64,000 nt of DNA from Pseudanabaena mucicola str. Chao 1806 (GCF_030323025.1 NZ_CP097329.1:527001-591000), one strand, 5' to 3'; numbered from the stretch's first letter, positions 1 to 9,415 are shown. Made by a program: numbers and translations. Notes: generated by a model from the letters alone, not told the origin.

Positions 1-282
1 GCTACCCGTTGCATCCAATGTAATATCTGCGTCTCCGTATGTCCTACGAATGTTTTTGAGCGTGTTGTCAATGCTCCTCCTGTGATCGCGCGGCAAAGTA
101 GTTGCCAAACCTGCTTTATGTGCGAGTTGTATTGTCCTGTCGATGCTCTGTATGTGGACTCGAATGCCAATGAGCATGTAGTTGTGGATGAAAAGACTCT
201 CATTGCCTCAGGAGTTCTCGGCAGCTATCGCAAGAGTATTGGCTGGAGCAAAGAGAAGGTTCCTGCTTTAGCAACATCGTGA
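1..282 (+). CDS. 4Fe-4S dicluster ferredoxin-type protein, C-terminal part
   Basis: The frame is open from base 1 to a TGA at 280-282, so the 5' end lies outside the window. The visible 93 residues hold two cysteine clusters, CIQCNICVSVCP and CQTCFMCELYCP, each the CxxCxxCxxxCP signature that binds a [4Fe-4S] cluster. It is therefore an electron carrier or the iron-sulfur subunit of a redox enzyme. The genes that follow, a lipoprotein solute-binding protein and an FAD-dependent reductase-like protein, form a cluster that suggests transport and reductive processing of a small anion or organosulfur compound. That role is inferred from neighbours. The dicluster ferredoxin call is secure; the partner enzyme and substrate are not. 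Confidence 0.85.
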   Translation, partial: ATRCIQCNICVSVCPTNVFERVVNAPPVIARQSSCQTCFMCELYCPVDALYVDSNANEHVVVDEKTLIASGVLGSYRKSIGWSKEKVPALATS

Positions 283-324
283 ATTTAGTAGAACAGTCGA
301 TCGAAAATTTAAGAGGTGTGGGTA

Positions 325-1389
325 ATGCAACCCAAATCTGGACATAGAATTTTACCGATATTTGCACCGAAATGGACAAAATCAGCGATCGCGGCGATCG
401 CCATCCTTTCTTTGACCCTAGCTACAAGTGGCTGTAGCACAGGCACAGTACAAGCAACTAAAGATGCCGATGCACCCAAGGTCGCCGCCGCCAAGCAAAC
501 ATCTACGGAATCTGTGGTACTCCGAGTTGGATTTATTAGCTCTGAAAGCAAGATTCCCATTGGTCCCGAAGGTTGGGCTTTAGAAAAAAATTGGTTAGTT
601 CCTGAACTCAAGGAATTTGGAATTACCGAAGTAAAATTTGTGCCTTTTGTCGGCGGTCCCCCTCTAAATGAAGCGATCGCAGGTAATCGTCTTGATTTAG
701 GAATGTATGGAGATACTCCTGCATTAGCTGGGCGATCGGCAGGTCTGAAGACCGTCATCATCAATCAAAATCGTGTTGGTAATGATGCCTATTTAATCAC
801 TAAGAAAAATGGTGCGAAAACTGTAGAAGAGTTAAAGGGCGAGAAAGTTGGCGTTACCAAAGGAACCTATTTACATCGTTATTTACTGGGTCGATTAGAA
901 AAAGCGGGCATTACTAAGGATGTCAAGCTCGTACAGGTTTCCACTGCGGATTCTAAAGCAGCTTTAGAACGTGGTGATATTGCCGCTTATCCCTTTTCGA
1001 TCGCGATCGGCTTAGAGTTAATCGCGCAGGGCTACCCTGCGATCGATCAAGCCAAAAATCATAAGGAACTGGTTGGTTCAGGTGTGACTGTGATCACTGA
1101 GGATTTCTTGAAAAAGAATCCTCGGTTTGCCGAGAAGTGGGAAAAGATTCGTCTCAAAGCCTTAGAGGATATCAAAGCAAATCCTGATGCTTTCTATAAG
1201 TTTGCATCTAAGGCAAGTGGATATTCTGACGAAGTCATCAAACAGGCTTATCCCATTGAGCTATTCACGCAAGAATCCTTTCCTGCGGAAGGTTTGCACC
1301 TACTCAATTCCACTAAGCAGTTTCTCGCCGATCAGAAGTTGTTAAAAACCAACTTTGAGATTAAAGAATGGCAGTCGCCTAGTTCTTAG
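325..1389 (+). CDS. ABC transporter substrate-binding lipoprotein (sulfonate/nitrate/taurine type)
   Basis: About 354 residues. The N-terminus is basic and followed by a hydrophobic stretch ending in LATSGCS, a lipobox, so the mature protein should be lipid-anchored at Cys in the periplasm. The fold signature is that of NMT1/SsuA-like periplasmic binding proteins: residues 50-130 contain LRVGFISSESK and later GNRLDLGMYGDTPALAG, where the family binds small anions. ATG 325 is preferred to the GTG at 316 because AAGAGG at 311-316 is well placed as ribosome-binding site. No permease or ATPase gene is visible in the window; they may lie upstream. It lies 42 bases after the ferredoxin gene, so co-transcription is likely. 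The substrate is not determined. Confidence 0.85.
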   Translation: MQPKSGHRILPIFAPKWTKSAIAAIAILSLTLATSGCSTGTVQATKDADAPKVAAAKQTSTESVVLRVGFISSESKIPIGPEGWALEKNWLVPELKEFGITEVKFVPFVGGPPLNEAIAGNRLDLGMYGDTPALAGRSAGLKTVIINQNRVGNDAYLITKKNGAKTVEELKGEKVGVTKGTYLHRYLLGRLEKAGITKDVKLVQVSTADSKAALERGDIAAYPFSIAIGLELIAQGYPAIDQAKNHKELVGSGVTVITEDFLKKNPRFAEKWEKIRLKALEDIKANPDAFYKFASKASGYSDEVIKQAYPIELFTQESFPAEGLHLLNSTKQFLADQKLLKTNFEIKEWQSPSS

Positions 1390-1390
1390 A

Positions 1391-1472
1391 GATCCCCCCC
1401 AGCCCCCCTTAAAAAAGGGGGGAGAATTTTTTCTATCTTCTTCCCCCTTTTTAAGGGGGATTGAGGGGGATC
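1391..1472. repeat. Palindromic GATCCCCC...GGGGGATC element
   Basis: An 82-bp imperfect palindrome bounded by GATCCCCCC on the left and GGGGGATC on the right, with internal C-runs and G-runs separated by A/T-rich bases. It lies between the stop of the solute-binding protein and the flavoprotein gene. The same element occurs inside pglX at about 10287-10567 and 12659-12790. It can fold into a strong hairpin and may end transcription here, but the dispersed copies mark it as a repeat family. Confidence 0.8.
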
Positions 1473-1512
1473 AAAACCGTCAACCGTAGATTACTTAATC
1501 AAGGAAAACATT

Positions 1513-2670
1513 ATGTCTAGCCAAACCAAAACTCTTTCTGAAATCAATTTAGAAGCAGATGTATTAGTTATCGGTGGTGGTCCCGCAGGTACTTGGTCAG
1601 CATGGAGTGCTGCTCAAAGTGGCTCAAAGGTGATTCTCGTAGATAAGGGCTATTGTGGAACCAGTGGTGCTGCCGCCGCCGCAGGCAATGGCGTATGGTA
1701 TATTCCCCCCGATCCAGAACAGCGCGAACAAGCAATGGCAAGTCGGGAAGCGATGGGCGGATTCTTAGCCGATCGCAATTGGATGCAGCGCGTACTCGAT
1801 CGCACCTATGACAATGTAAATACCTTGGCTGATTGGGGCTATCCTTTCCAAATCGATAACGATAGTCAACCAATTAAGCGATCGCTGCAAGGTCCTGAAT
1901 ACTTGCGCTTAATGCGGAAAAAGATTCGCAAAGCAGGGGTGGAAATTCTGGATAACAGTCCTGCTTTGGAATTGCTGGTTGATAACGAAGGTACGGTAGC
2001 TGGCGCAAGAGGAGTTAATCGTCAAACTGGTGAAAGCTGGACTGTGAAATCATCGGCGGTAATCATTGCCACAGGTGGTTGCGCGTTCTTGAGTAAATCC
2101 CTCGGTTGCAATGTGCTGACTGGCGATGGCTACTTGATGGCAGCCGAAGCAGGAGCTGATTTCTCAGGGATGGAATTTTCCAATGCCTACGCGATCGCTC
2201 CTAGAGATTCCTCAGTTACCAAAACTCGCTTCTATTCATGGGCTTCCTTTACCTACGAAGATGGCACGATTATCGAAGGTGCAGGATCGGCAAAGGGTCG
2301 TTCTGTCATTGCCAAGACTCTAATCGATCAGCCTGTCTATGCCCGTCTCGATAACGAAGTCACTGACGAAATCAGAGATTGGATGCGAGCTTCTCAACCC
2401 AATTTCTTTATCTATTTCGATCGCGCTGGCATCGATCCCTTTACCGATCGTTTCCCCATCACCTTGCGTCTAGAAGGCACTGTACGCGGTACGGGCGGTA
2501 TTCGCATTGCTGACTATTCCTGCGCCACTTCCGTAGCGGGACTCTATGCCGCAGGAGATGCCGCTACTCGCGAATTTTCCTCCCATCTCATGATGCTGAT
2601 GTGCGATTTTTCTAGCACTCTCCCACTTGCTCTGATTCCCATCCCCTCTGTCCTCATTTTCAGCGCATAG
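1513..2670 (+). pseudogene. FAD-dependent oxidoreductase (fumarate/APS reductase flavoprotein-like), truncated by IS fragment
   Basis: The N-terminus carries the FAD dinucleotide-binding motif, VLVIGGGPAGTWSAW, at residues 17-31, and the body matches the succinate dehydrogenase/fumarate reductase/APS reductase flavoprotein superfamily (GGCAFLSKSLG, TGDGYLMAAEAGA). The conserved late motif LYAAGDAATRE, which contacts FAD, ends at about 2574. The reading frame then runs into IS-derived DNA and ends 32 codons later with unrelated residues. The helical C-terminal region normal in this family is absent. The frame is therefore a 3'-truncated gene, about 355 native residues, probably non-functional or altered. 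It would have partnered the upstream ferredoxin. Confidence 0.8.
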
Positions 2671-2966
2671 GACACGATACTTGCGGGTGTTCTTAGTCTT
2701 GACATCGCTGTTCCTGTCCGTTCGTTGAATCGCTTGCCACATCCTTTGCATAAATAATTTTGGATTGCTTTGCCGTCTTGGTGGTAATCTCTGCCATTTT
2801 TGACCACCTGTTCACTTTGGCAGTGCGGACATTTCATCTTAAGGTTTTCCTGAGTAATCATTGCTGTTTTTGAAGATCCTGCGATCATTATGTATTTACT
2901 TGCGCGTTCTTTATTTTGCGTTGATTTGTATAGTTGTGAGATTAGACGCGATCGCCTTAATGTCAA
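2575..2966 (-). mobile_element. IS1-like transposase fragment (N-terminal zinc-ribbon part)
   Basis: On the minus strand, translation from ATG at 2837 gives MKCPHCQSEQ..., a zinc-ribbon with CPHC and CKGC pairs, then a helix-turn-helix (IRASGRVLEKSHISIMRWEE). This is the InsA-type N-terminal DNA-binding part of IS1-family transposases. After RWEE the frame passes directly into the antisense of the flavoprotein gene, so the catalytic DDE part is missing. The element is a remnant that cannot move by itself. The outer boundary near 2960 is approximate because no terminal inverted repeat could be identified. Confidence 0.7.
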
Positions 2967-3023
2967 AGAGATTGATTATGCTAACTTACATCAAATAAAT
3001 GTAAGTAACTCAAAGCAAAAAAC

Positions 3024-4586
3024 ATGAATCAAGAAACAGAGGTAATCGTAATCGGCAGTGGTATCGGAGGATTATGCTGTGCGGGAATGCTGGCGAAATA
3101 TGGAATTAAGGTCATAGTTTGTGAAAGCCATAGCATCGCAGGGGGAGCCGCCCATAGCTTTAGCCGACAAGGATATACCTTCGACTCAGGACCATCGCTA
3201 TTTTCAGGAATGTCTGTCCGACCATCGACCAATCCCCTCGCCCATGTGCTTGACGCATTAGAAGAAAACATAGAATGGCTAACCTACGAAGGCTGGGGCT
3301 GTGCCATGCCCGAAGGACAATTCTTTGCCGCCGTTGGTAACGAGTCCTTTATCGACATCTTGACCAAACTAAGAAACAAAGAAGCCGTCAAGGAATGGCA
3401 AAGATTACAAACAGTCATGTTGCCCTTGGGGAGAGCCGCCACCGCCTTACCACCGATCGCACTTCGCAATGACTGGAAAGTAGCACTATCAGCAGGAAAA
3501 TATCTCTGGAAAATGCTGAGAGATCTGCCACAACTGACCATGCTGACCCAACCCTTTTCCAAAATCCTCGAAGCAGAAGTGAGCGATCCCTTTATCTTGA
3601 ACTGGATGAACTTGCTCTGCTTCATGCTGTCAGGACTACCCGCCAATGGCACACTCACTGCCGAGATTGCCTTCATGTTTGCCGATTGGTATCGTCCCGA
3701 AGTCCAACTTGACTACCCCAAAGGCGGAGTCGGAAACCTCGTCGAAGCATTGGTGAGGGGAATGCAAAAGTATGGAGGAGAATTGCTGCTCAATAGCCAT
3801 GTGCAGGAAATTATTTTAAATGGAACAAATGCAACGGGCGTGAGACTCGTCAACGGCGAGATCATCCAAGCCAAGCGAGCCGTCATCTCAGGAGCATCGA
3901 TATGGGATACCTTGAAATTACTTCCCCTAAGCGAGCGATCGCCCAAAGAATTACATCAATTACACCGAGAGCGTCAAGCCATTCCCGCTTGTCCTAGCTT
4001 TATGCATCTACATCTAGGTATAGAAGCATCGGACTTGCCCAAAGATTTACCCTGTCATTGGCTAGTCGTCAACGATTGGGAAATAGGAGTCGAAGCCCCA
4101 CAGAACGTCGTCGCTGTATCCATGCCATCGGTATTAGACCCATCCCTCGCCCCCACAGGCAAGCATATAATCCATGCCTATACACCCGCCACTGAACCCT
4201 TTGAGCTATGGGCAGGCTTAGACCGAAAATCCGAAGCCTATCAGCAATTGAAACAAGAACGTGCTGAAATCCTATGGCAAGGGATAGAGCGGTATATCCC
4301 TGATGTGAGAAATCGTTGCGAAGTTACCCTCATTGGTACACCCTTAACCCACGCCAGATTCCTGAGAAGGTATCAAGGCAGCTATGGACCCGCGATCGCC
4401 GCAGGGCAGGGAATATTCCCCAACGCCAATACTCCCATATCAAAACTATATTGTTGCGGCGATTCCACCTTTCCTGGGATTGGATTGCCTGCGGTTGCCG
4501 CCAGTGGTGAAATTCTGGCTAACTCCCTAGCTTCCCTGAAGCAGCATCAAAGCATACTAAAGGAAATCTTCAAGCGAGAGTTTTAA
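3024..4586 (+). CDS. NAD(P)/FAD-dependent oxidoreductase, carotenoid isomerase/phytoene desaturase-like
   Basis: A 520-residue protein starting with the FAD-binding motif VIVIGSGIGGLCCAGMLA at residues 7-24, followed by the flavin-contact segment FDSGPSLFSG. Near the end, YCCGDSTFPGIGLPAVAASG is the second conserved FAD motif typical of the CrtI/CrtH (CRTISO) amine-oxidase-like superfamily. Family members desaturate or isomerise carotenoids at membranes, but several cyanobacterial paralogues have no assigned substrate, so the family is clear and the reaction is not. It begins after the IS fragment; an 8-bp inverted repeat at 2984-2991/2999-3006 precedes the start. It is not obviously connected with the defence genes downstream and probably marks the island's edge. 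Confidence 0.8.
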   Translation: MNQETEVIVIGSGIGGLCCAGMLAKYGIKVIVCESHSIAGGAAHSFSRQGYTFDSGPSLFSGMSVRPSTNPLAHVLDALEENIEWLTYEGWGCAMPEGQFFAAVGNESFIDILTKLRNKEAVKEWQRLQTVMLPLGRAATALPPIALRNDWKVALSAGKYLWKMLRDLPQLTMLTQPFSKILEAEVSDPFILNWMNLLCFMLSGLPANGTLTAEIAFMFADWYRPEVQLDYPKGGVGNLVEALVRGMQKYGGELLLNSHVQEIILNGTNATGVRLVNGEIIQAKRAVISGASIWDTLKLLPLSERSPKELHQLHRERQAIPACPSFMHLHLGIEASDLPKDLPCHWLVVNDWEIGVEAPQNVVAVSMPSVLDPSLAPTGKHIIHAYTPATEPFELWAGLDRKSEAYQQLKQERAEILWQGIERYIPDVRNRCEVTLIGTPLTHARFLRRYQGSYGPAIAAGQGIFPNANTPISKLYCCGDSTFPGIGLPAVAASGEILANSLASLKQHQSILKEIFKREF

Positions 4587-4789
4587 GACAGTCAGCTCTT
4601 CGAGGATATTGCGGAATTTTAAGGGACATCTAATCATAGGCTTGTTCTCAATTTAAAGAGCAAGGCAATTCCTAATAGGATTGCATCGCTCGTTAGTTAA
4701 TTTGGTGTATTTACTCTCTAGCTTGGCTGCTAGTCGGCTTTGAATTATGGTAATAATTAGTAACTGATTTGAGATTTTAGGGGTTTGTT

Positions 4790-5353
4790 TTGACAGTAGA
4801 ACATCGACTGAAACAATTGGATGCGGCAATTAGAGATCCGCAACTGCTTAATAATCAGGGAATTGGTAATGAGATTGGATTTTATATTTTTGATTACGAT
4901 CCCAAGGATGAACTAATTGTTGCCGAACATCTGCCCAAGTTGCAGTTAAGCTTGGCTGAGCAAGGGTTTAAAGTCAGAGAGTTTAATTTGTATCGAACCA
5001 TGATTAATATTCTCGAAGCAAAAAATCTACTGCACAAGGCTTTGAAGATGGAAGATTCACAAGGTAATGGGAAGTTAGAAAAAGCGATTAGACCATTATT
5101 ATTACCTGAAGAAATTATCGCTCATATTAAAAATTTGCTGCAAGGTGATGAGGACTTGTTTTTTATTACGGGTGTGGGTGCTAGTTATCCGTTGTTGCGA
5201 TCGCATACGATTTTAAATAATTTGCATTCGGCTTTAGATCGCAAGCCTTTAGTGATGTTTTTCCCTGGGGTTTACGATGGGCGAGAATTACGGTTGTTTA
5301 ACCTGTTTAAAGACGATAATTATTACAGAGCTTTTTCATTAGTGCGTAATTAA
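4790..5353 (+). CDS. brxB: BREX protein BrxB (DUF1788)
   Basis: A 187-residue protein whose start (TVEHRLKQLD), glycine/aromatic core (FITGVGASYPLLRSHTIL) and end (LVMFFPGVYDGRELRLF) match the DUF1788 family, the small BrxB component of BREX. BrxB is required for BREX activity; its biochemical role is poorly defined, though it is thought to belong to the BREX complex. Translation starts at TTG 4790; no in-frame ATG fits the family's N-terminus. It is the first gene of the BREX run, 78 bases before brxC, with a long hairpin between them. brxA, normally its upstream neighbour, is instead at 21847-22533 on the other strand. Confidence 0.9.
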   Translation: MTVEHRLKQLDAAIRDPQLLNNQGIGNEIGFYIFDYDPKDELIVAEHLPKLQLSLAEQGFKVREFNLYRTMINILEAKNLLHKALKMEDSQGNGKLEKAIRPLLLPEEIIAHIKNLLQGDEDLFFITGVGASYPLLRSHTILNNLHSALDRKPLVMFFPGVYDGRELRLFNLFKDDNYYRAFSLVRN

Positions 5354-5357
5354 AAAC

Positions 5358-5408
5358 TAGATAAATTTTTGAAAAGGTGGAGGAGCCGCTTTTTCAAAAA
5401 TTTATCTA
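5358..5408. promoter_or_regulatory. Long hairpin between brxB and brxC
   Basis: The arms at 5358-5380 and 5386-5408 pair over about 23 bases (counting two G-U pairs) with loop AGGAG. The right arm ends 23 bases before the brxC ATG, ahead of AAGGAGAGAG at 5417-5426. No U-run follows, so a classical terminator is not indicated. It could attenuate or stabilise the transcript, or be a palindromic repeat remnant. Confidence 0.7.
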
Positions 5409-5431
5409 TAAGTCGTAAGGAGAGAGAAAAT

Positions 5432-8400
5432 ATGCAAATTCAAGAATTGTTTTCTAAAGATATCAACCGTCCGATCAATGGGGTGATTAAGGTCGGTCAG
5501 GATGATGACGCTAATATTTATCAAGAGTTGGATGAATATGTCATTACCCGTGAGCTAGATGGACATTTTCGGACTTTCTTTGATCGCCATAACAGCGCCC
5601 TCGATCACCCTACTGACAAAATGGGGGTATGGATTGCGGGGTTCTTTGGATCGGGGAAATCACACTTTTTAAAAATCTTGGCATATTTGCTAGAAAATCG
5701 AGAGGTGAAGGGTAAAAAAGCCTTTGATTTTTTTGATGATCGGCGGATTCCTGATGGCGTATTGAGGGCTAATATTCAGAGATCGGTGAATACAGATGCA
5801 GATGTAATTTTATTTAATATCGATTCTAAGGCTGATGCGGGTAGCAAGTCGCAGAAGGATAGCATCGTCAAGGTTTTTCAGAAAGTTTTTGATGAAAAGT
5901 TGGGATACTTTGGAGCCATACCTGCGATCGCGGAGTTTGAACGACGGCTCGATCAAAGGGGACTTTACATTCCTTTTAAAAATGCGTTTCAAGCTTTAAA
6001 TGGTAGTAGTTGGGAATCGGAGCGTAATAGTTGGCATTTTGAACAGTCAACCATTCAAGAAGCTTTGCAGACAGTGACGGGGATGACTGAAGATGAAGCG
6101 CGTCTGATGGTGGAAGCATTTAGCAATCAGGCGGTGGAGATTAGCCCCGAAAAATTTGCGCGATCGGTTAGGGAATATCTCGATCAAAAGGGTAAGCATC
6201 ATCAAATTATGTTTATGGTCGATGAAGTGGGGCAGTATATTGGCTCTAATTCTGACTTGATGCTTAACCTACAAACTGTGGTGGAGGATTTGGGGATTCA
6301 TTGCAAGGGGCGGGCTTGGGTGATCGTGACATCACAGGAGGCGATGGACGAGATTACCAAAAATCGGATTAAGGGTAATGATTTTTCTAAAATTGTGGGG
6401 CGGTTTGGTCGTCCGATTAGCCTTTCTTCAGCGAATACCGATGAAGTGATTCGTTTACGGCTATTGGTCAAGTCCGAGATTGCTAATACATATTTGGAAG
6501 ATTTATATGTCCAAAAAGAAGCCGTTCTCAAGAACCAAATTACATTTAGCGAAGACTGTGCAGAGTTGTTGGGTTATCGCGATCGCCATGAGTTTGCATC
6601 GACCTATCCCTTTGTGCCTTATCAGTTTAAATTACTGCAAAAAGTATTTGAACAGATTAGGCTGACGGGAGCCGCAGGCAAGCATTTGGCGATGGGAGAG
6701 CGATCGCTACTAGATGCTTTTCAAATTGCGGCTAAGGATGTGGCTCATAGTGAAACTGGGATATTAGTACCTTTTGATCGCTTTTATGCGGCGATTGAAG
6801 GATTTTTGGATACGTCAGTGAAACGTGCCATTGCTCAAGCGGCAGAAAATCGACAACTACAGGAAGCAGATGATCTGCCTGTACTCAAAACTCTATTTAT
6901 GATCAAGTATGTCCAGTCCATTCGTGCTAATTTGGACAACTTGACTACACTCTGTCTCAGTCACATTGATCAAGATAAAATAGCCCTGCGCGATCGCCTG
7001 AAATCTTCTTTGGAGAGATTGGAGCGTCAGACTTTAATCCAACGGGAAGGCGATATTTATATATTTTTGACGCAGGAAGAGCAGGAAATTGGGCGCGAGA
7101 TTAAGAAAATCAATATTAACAATGATGCAGTAATTGAGCAGCTACAGGCATCAATTTGGAATAGTATTTTTGTTGACAAGAAATATCGCTATGACGATCG
7201 CCATCAATATGAATTTAACCGTAAGATCGACGATCGCGCCTCTGGTAATCAGCAATATGATTTCACTTTGCATCTGATTACGCCCAATTACGATCGCTAT
7301 GGCGAAATGCAAGACGATACGGCTTGCTTGATGATGACGCATTCACAACAGGAAGTGATCGTACGTTTGCCTGACAATCAGCGTTTGCAAGATGAACTTG
7401 ATGAGCTAGTCAGAACAGCCGAATATATCAATAAAAAAAGTCGGTTGGGTTTGAGTATGAGTATTCAAAAGATTTTGGATGCGCGGAGTGAACAAAATAG
7501 TAAACGGAGAGAGGATATAACTAGCATCCTGCGATCGCAAATTGCTGAAGCCGATGTCTTTGCCTGTGGCAATAAGGTAAATATTGCTTCTAGGGATGCA
7601 AAAGCTGTCATTATGGAAGGTTTGCGCTATTTAGTCACCAATCTTTATAGCAAATTGGGCTATGTGCAGAGCGTCTTTAAGGATGAGGCGCAAATTATGA
7701 CTGCCTTTACCCGTGATACGGAGCAGCAAAATCTGCTCGATCCCAATCATCCTAATGCTGCCGCCCATGCCGATCTGATTTCCTATTTGACAGATGAAGT
7801 GCGATCGCATCGGCGGGTGAGTATTCGCAATTTGCTCGACAAGTTTCGGGTACGTCCCTATGGTTGGGATGATTTTGACATTTTAGGAATTTTGGCGGAG
7901 GTGATCAATCAAGGTAAAGCCGAACTGCGTCATCACACCGAGGTGGTGAATCCTAAAGATCCGCGAGAGAAGGATTTAGTTAAAAAACTGACCTCAAAAG
8001 TAGGCAAAGAAGAATATCTGATCAGGTTAACCGAAGAGGTGAATCTGTCGGCGGTGAAAGTAGCGCGGGATTTGGCAAGTGAGCTATTCGATCAAAATCC
8101 TGCCTCGGATTGGCAAAAACTCTATGAACAGTACCGTGAATCCTTTAAGAAACAGATCGCGGCGTTGCAAGGTTGGCTGACTCAAGCAGAGCGCGATCGC
8201 TTGCCCTTTGTGAGTGAGTTAAAAACCTATCAGCAATTAATCCAAAATTTGTTAGACCATGATGGCGCGGCAAATTTCTTTAAAGCGATTCAAAATGCTG
8301 AAGGGTCGCTTGAAAAATATATTGACGATCGCGATAAGTTAAAGTCTTTCTTTGGCAGTCAGGTAAGTATTTTCCAAGAGGCGATCGCCCAAATCAAAGC

Positions 8401-9040
8401 CTTACAACCCGATCTGCATCATATTCAAGAACAGGAGTTGCGGCAACGAGTGGAAACGGCACAGCAAATTCTGGCTCTTAGCGATCCGACTAAGCGGATT
8501 CCAGAGTTAAAGACTTTGCTCCAACCTGTGCAGTTGAGAGTACAGGAGGTTTTACGATCGCAGATTGCCCAAGTGCAGCAACAAAGCCAGAAACTCCGCG
8601 AACAGGTACAGGTTTATGTCACGCAGGCGCATGGAGATTTAGGCGATCGCCTTGATCTTCAGAGCGCGACGACGGAACTAGATCGAGTAGTCACAACTGC
8701 TAATCAATCGGCAACCATTGATGCGGCGATCGCCCGCAGCAGTGAGTTAGCGAATTTGTATAGCACCCTGATTAATCGCATCGATCGACAGGCGGAATCT
8801 TTGCAGCAACAGTTACAAGCTGCCGATTGGGAAGGAAAAAGGGAAGAGGAACAAGGGAAAAGCGGTTCCCTTGTTCCTCAGCCTTTGCCGACTGTCAAGC
8901 CGATCGCTGTGATTCGGGCAACTTCGGCGGTGACTAAGCCGATTTTGGAAACTGAGGAAGATGTGAAAGAATATCTTAATAATTTGGGACGGATGATGAT
9001 CAAGGAGATTCGGCAGGGTAAACGGGTGCGTTTAGAATAG
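5432..9040 (+). CDS. brxC: BREX P-loop ATPase BrxC (PglY-type)
   Basis: About 1202 residues, normal for BrxC. The N-terminus (MQIQELFSKDINRPINGVIK) is the family signature, which selects ATG 5432, preceded by AAGGAGAGAG, over upstream codons. A Walker A motif, GFFGSGKSHF, lies near residue 70-79, and an acidic stretch consistent with Walker B follows (MFMVDEVGQY). The C-terminal third is rich in Gln/Glu helices, probably coiled coil. BrxC is an essential ATPase of BREX, needed for phage exclusion and, in studied systems, for PglX-dependent methylation. Near the C-terminus, an inverted repeat at 8847-8878 is read in frame (EEEQGKSGSLVP). It is followed by a 375-base gap with repeats and then pglX. 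Confidence 0.95.
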   Translation: MQIQELFSKDINRPINGVIKVGQDDDANIYQELDEYVITRELDGHFRTFFDRHNSALDHPTDKMGVWIAGFFGSGKSHFLKILAYLLENREVKGKKAFDFFDDRRIPDGVLRANIQRSVNTDADVILFNIDSKADAGSKSQKDSIVKVFQKVFDEKLGYFGAIPAIAEFERRLDQRGLYIPFKNAFQALNGSSWESERNSWHFEQSTIQEALQTVTGMTEDEARLMVEAFSNQAVEISPEKFARSVREYLDQKGKHHQIMFMVDEVGQYIGSNSDLMLNLQTVVEDLGIHCKGRAWVIVTSQEAMDEITKNRIKGNDFSKIVGRFGRPISLSSANTDEVIRLRLLVKSEIANTYLEDLYVQKEAVLKNQITFSEDCAELLGYRDRHEFASTYPFVPYQFKLLQKVFEQIRLTGAAGKHLAMGERSLLDAFQIAAKDVAHSETGILVPFDRFYAAIEGFLDTSVKRAIAQAAENRQLQEADDLPVLKTLFMIKYVQSIRANLDNLTTLCLSHIDQDKIALRDRLKSSLERLERQTLIQREGDIYIFLTQEEQEIGREIKKININNDAVIEQLQASIWNSIFVDKKYRYDDRHQYEFNRKIDDRASGNQQYDFTLHLITPNYDRYGEMQDDTACLMMTHSQQEVIVRLPDNQRLQDELDELVRTAEYINKKSRLGLSMSIQKILDARSEQNSKRREDITSILRSQIAEADVFACGNKVNIASRDAKAVIMEGLRYLVTNLYSKLGYVQSVFKDEAQIMTAFTRDTEQQNLLDPNHPNAAAHADLISYLTDEVRSHRRVSIRNLLDKFRVRPYGWDDFDILGILAEVINQGKAELRHHTEVVNPKDPREKDLVKKLTSKVGKEEYLIRLTEEVNLSAVKVARDLASELFDQNPASDWQKLYEQYRESFKKQIAALQGWLTQAERDRLPFVSELKTYQQLIQNLLDHDGAANFFKAIQNAEGSLEKYIDDRDKLKSFFGSQVSIFQEAIAQIKALQPDLHHIQEQELRQRVETAQQILALSDPTKRIPELKTLLQPVQLRVQEVLRSQIAQVQQQSQKLREQVQVYVTQAHGDLGDRLDLQSATTELDRVVTTANQSATIDAAIARSSELANLYSTLINRIDRQAESLQQQLQAADWEGKREEEQGKSGSLVPQPLPTVKPIAVIRATSAVTKPILETEEDVKEYLNNLGRMMIKEIRQGKRVRLE
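8847..8878. repeat. Perfect inverted repeat read in frame within brxC
   Basis: Arms AGGAACAAGGGAA (8847-8859) and TTCCCTTGTTCCT (8866-8878) with a 6-base spacer lie inside the brxC reading frame, in a low-complexity linker before the last 50 residues. The length keeps the frame. It resembles the other palindromic insertions in this locus but differs in sequence. Confidence 0.75.
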
Positions 9041-9061
9041 ATGCATAAAATACAGTCGTAG

Positions 9062-9125
9062 GGGCTGAGCATTCCCGCGACAATCTATAATTTTTAGATA
9101 ACCTATTTTTGGGAATGCTCTGCCC
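9062..9125. repeat. Inverted-repeat element after brxC
   Basis: GGGCTGAGCATTCCC at 9062-9076 pairs with GGGAATGCTCTGCCC at 9111-9125 with one mismatch. It starts 21 bases after the brxC stop. It may act as a terminator-like hairpin or be a small non-autonomous mobile element; no run of T follows. Confidence 0.6.
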
Positions 9126-9163
9126 AAAACCTCACAACGCGGGGACAAATTGTTTGTAAAGGC

Positions 9164-9380
9164 AAAGAGGGCGAAGCATTTGCGGATGGAGATTTCTGTG
9201 ATGTGTTTTAAAATTGTGGCGCAAATGCTACAAAGAGGGCGAAGCATTTGCGGATGGAGATTTCTGTGATGTGTTTTAAAATTGTGGCGCAAATGCTACA
9301 AAGAGGGCGTAGCATTTGCGGATGGAGATTTCTGTGATCAGTTTTAAAATTGTGGCGCAAATGCTTCGCCCCTACAACAT
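9164..9380. repeat. Three tandem copies of a 68-bp palindromic unit
   Basis: Units begin with AAAGAGGGCG at 9164, 9232 and 9300, giving an exact 68-bp period. Each contains GAAGCATTTGCGG near its left and GCGCAAATGCT near its right, so every unit can fold on itself. The last unit ends with the fuller complement GCAAATGCTTCGCCC. Short open frames across it are a by-product of the repeat. Together with the element at 9062-9125, this fills the 375-base brxC-pglX gap; no other feature was seen there. Confidence 0.85.
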
Positions 9381-9415
9381 TTTTTCGTAAATCCAATAAT
9401 TAACTAAGAGAACCG

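Noticed and set aside
1391-1472. Simple rho-independent terminator after the solute-binding gene
   Set aside because: The palindrome lacks a typical T-run at the stem end and recurs inside pglX, so it is listed as a dispersed repeat; terminator action is not excluded.
2470-2751. Minus-strand 93-codon frame overlapping the IS fragment
   Set aside because: It overlaps the zinc-ribbon transposase frame in another phase and has no recognisable motif.
9032-9396. Minus-strand frames in the brxC-pglX gap
   Set aside because: They arise from the 68-bp tandem repeat and repeat the same peptide; no family resemblance.
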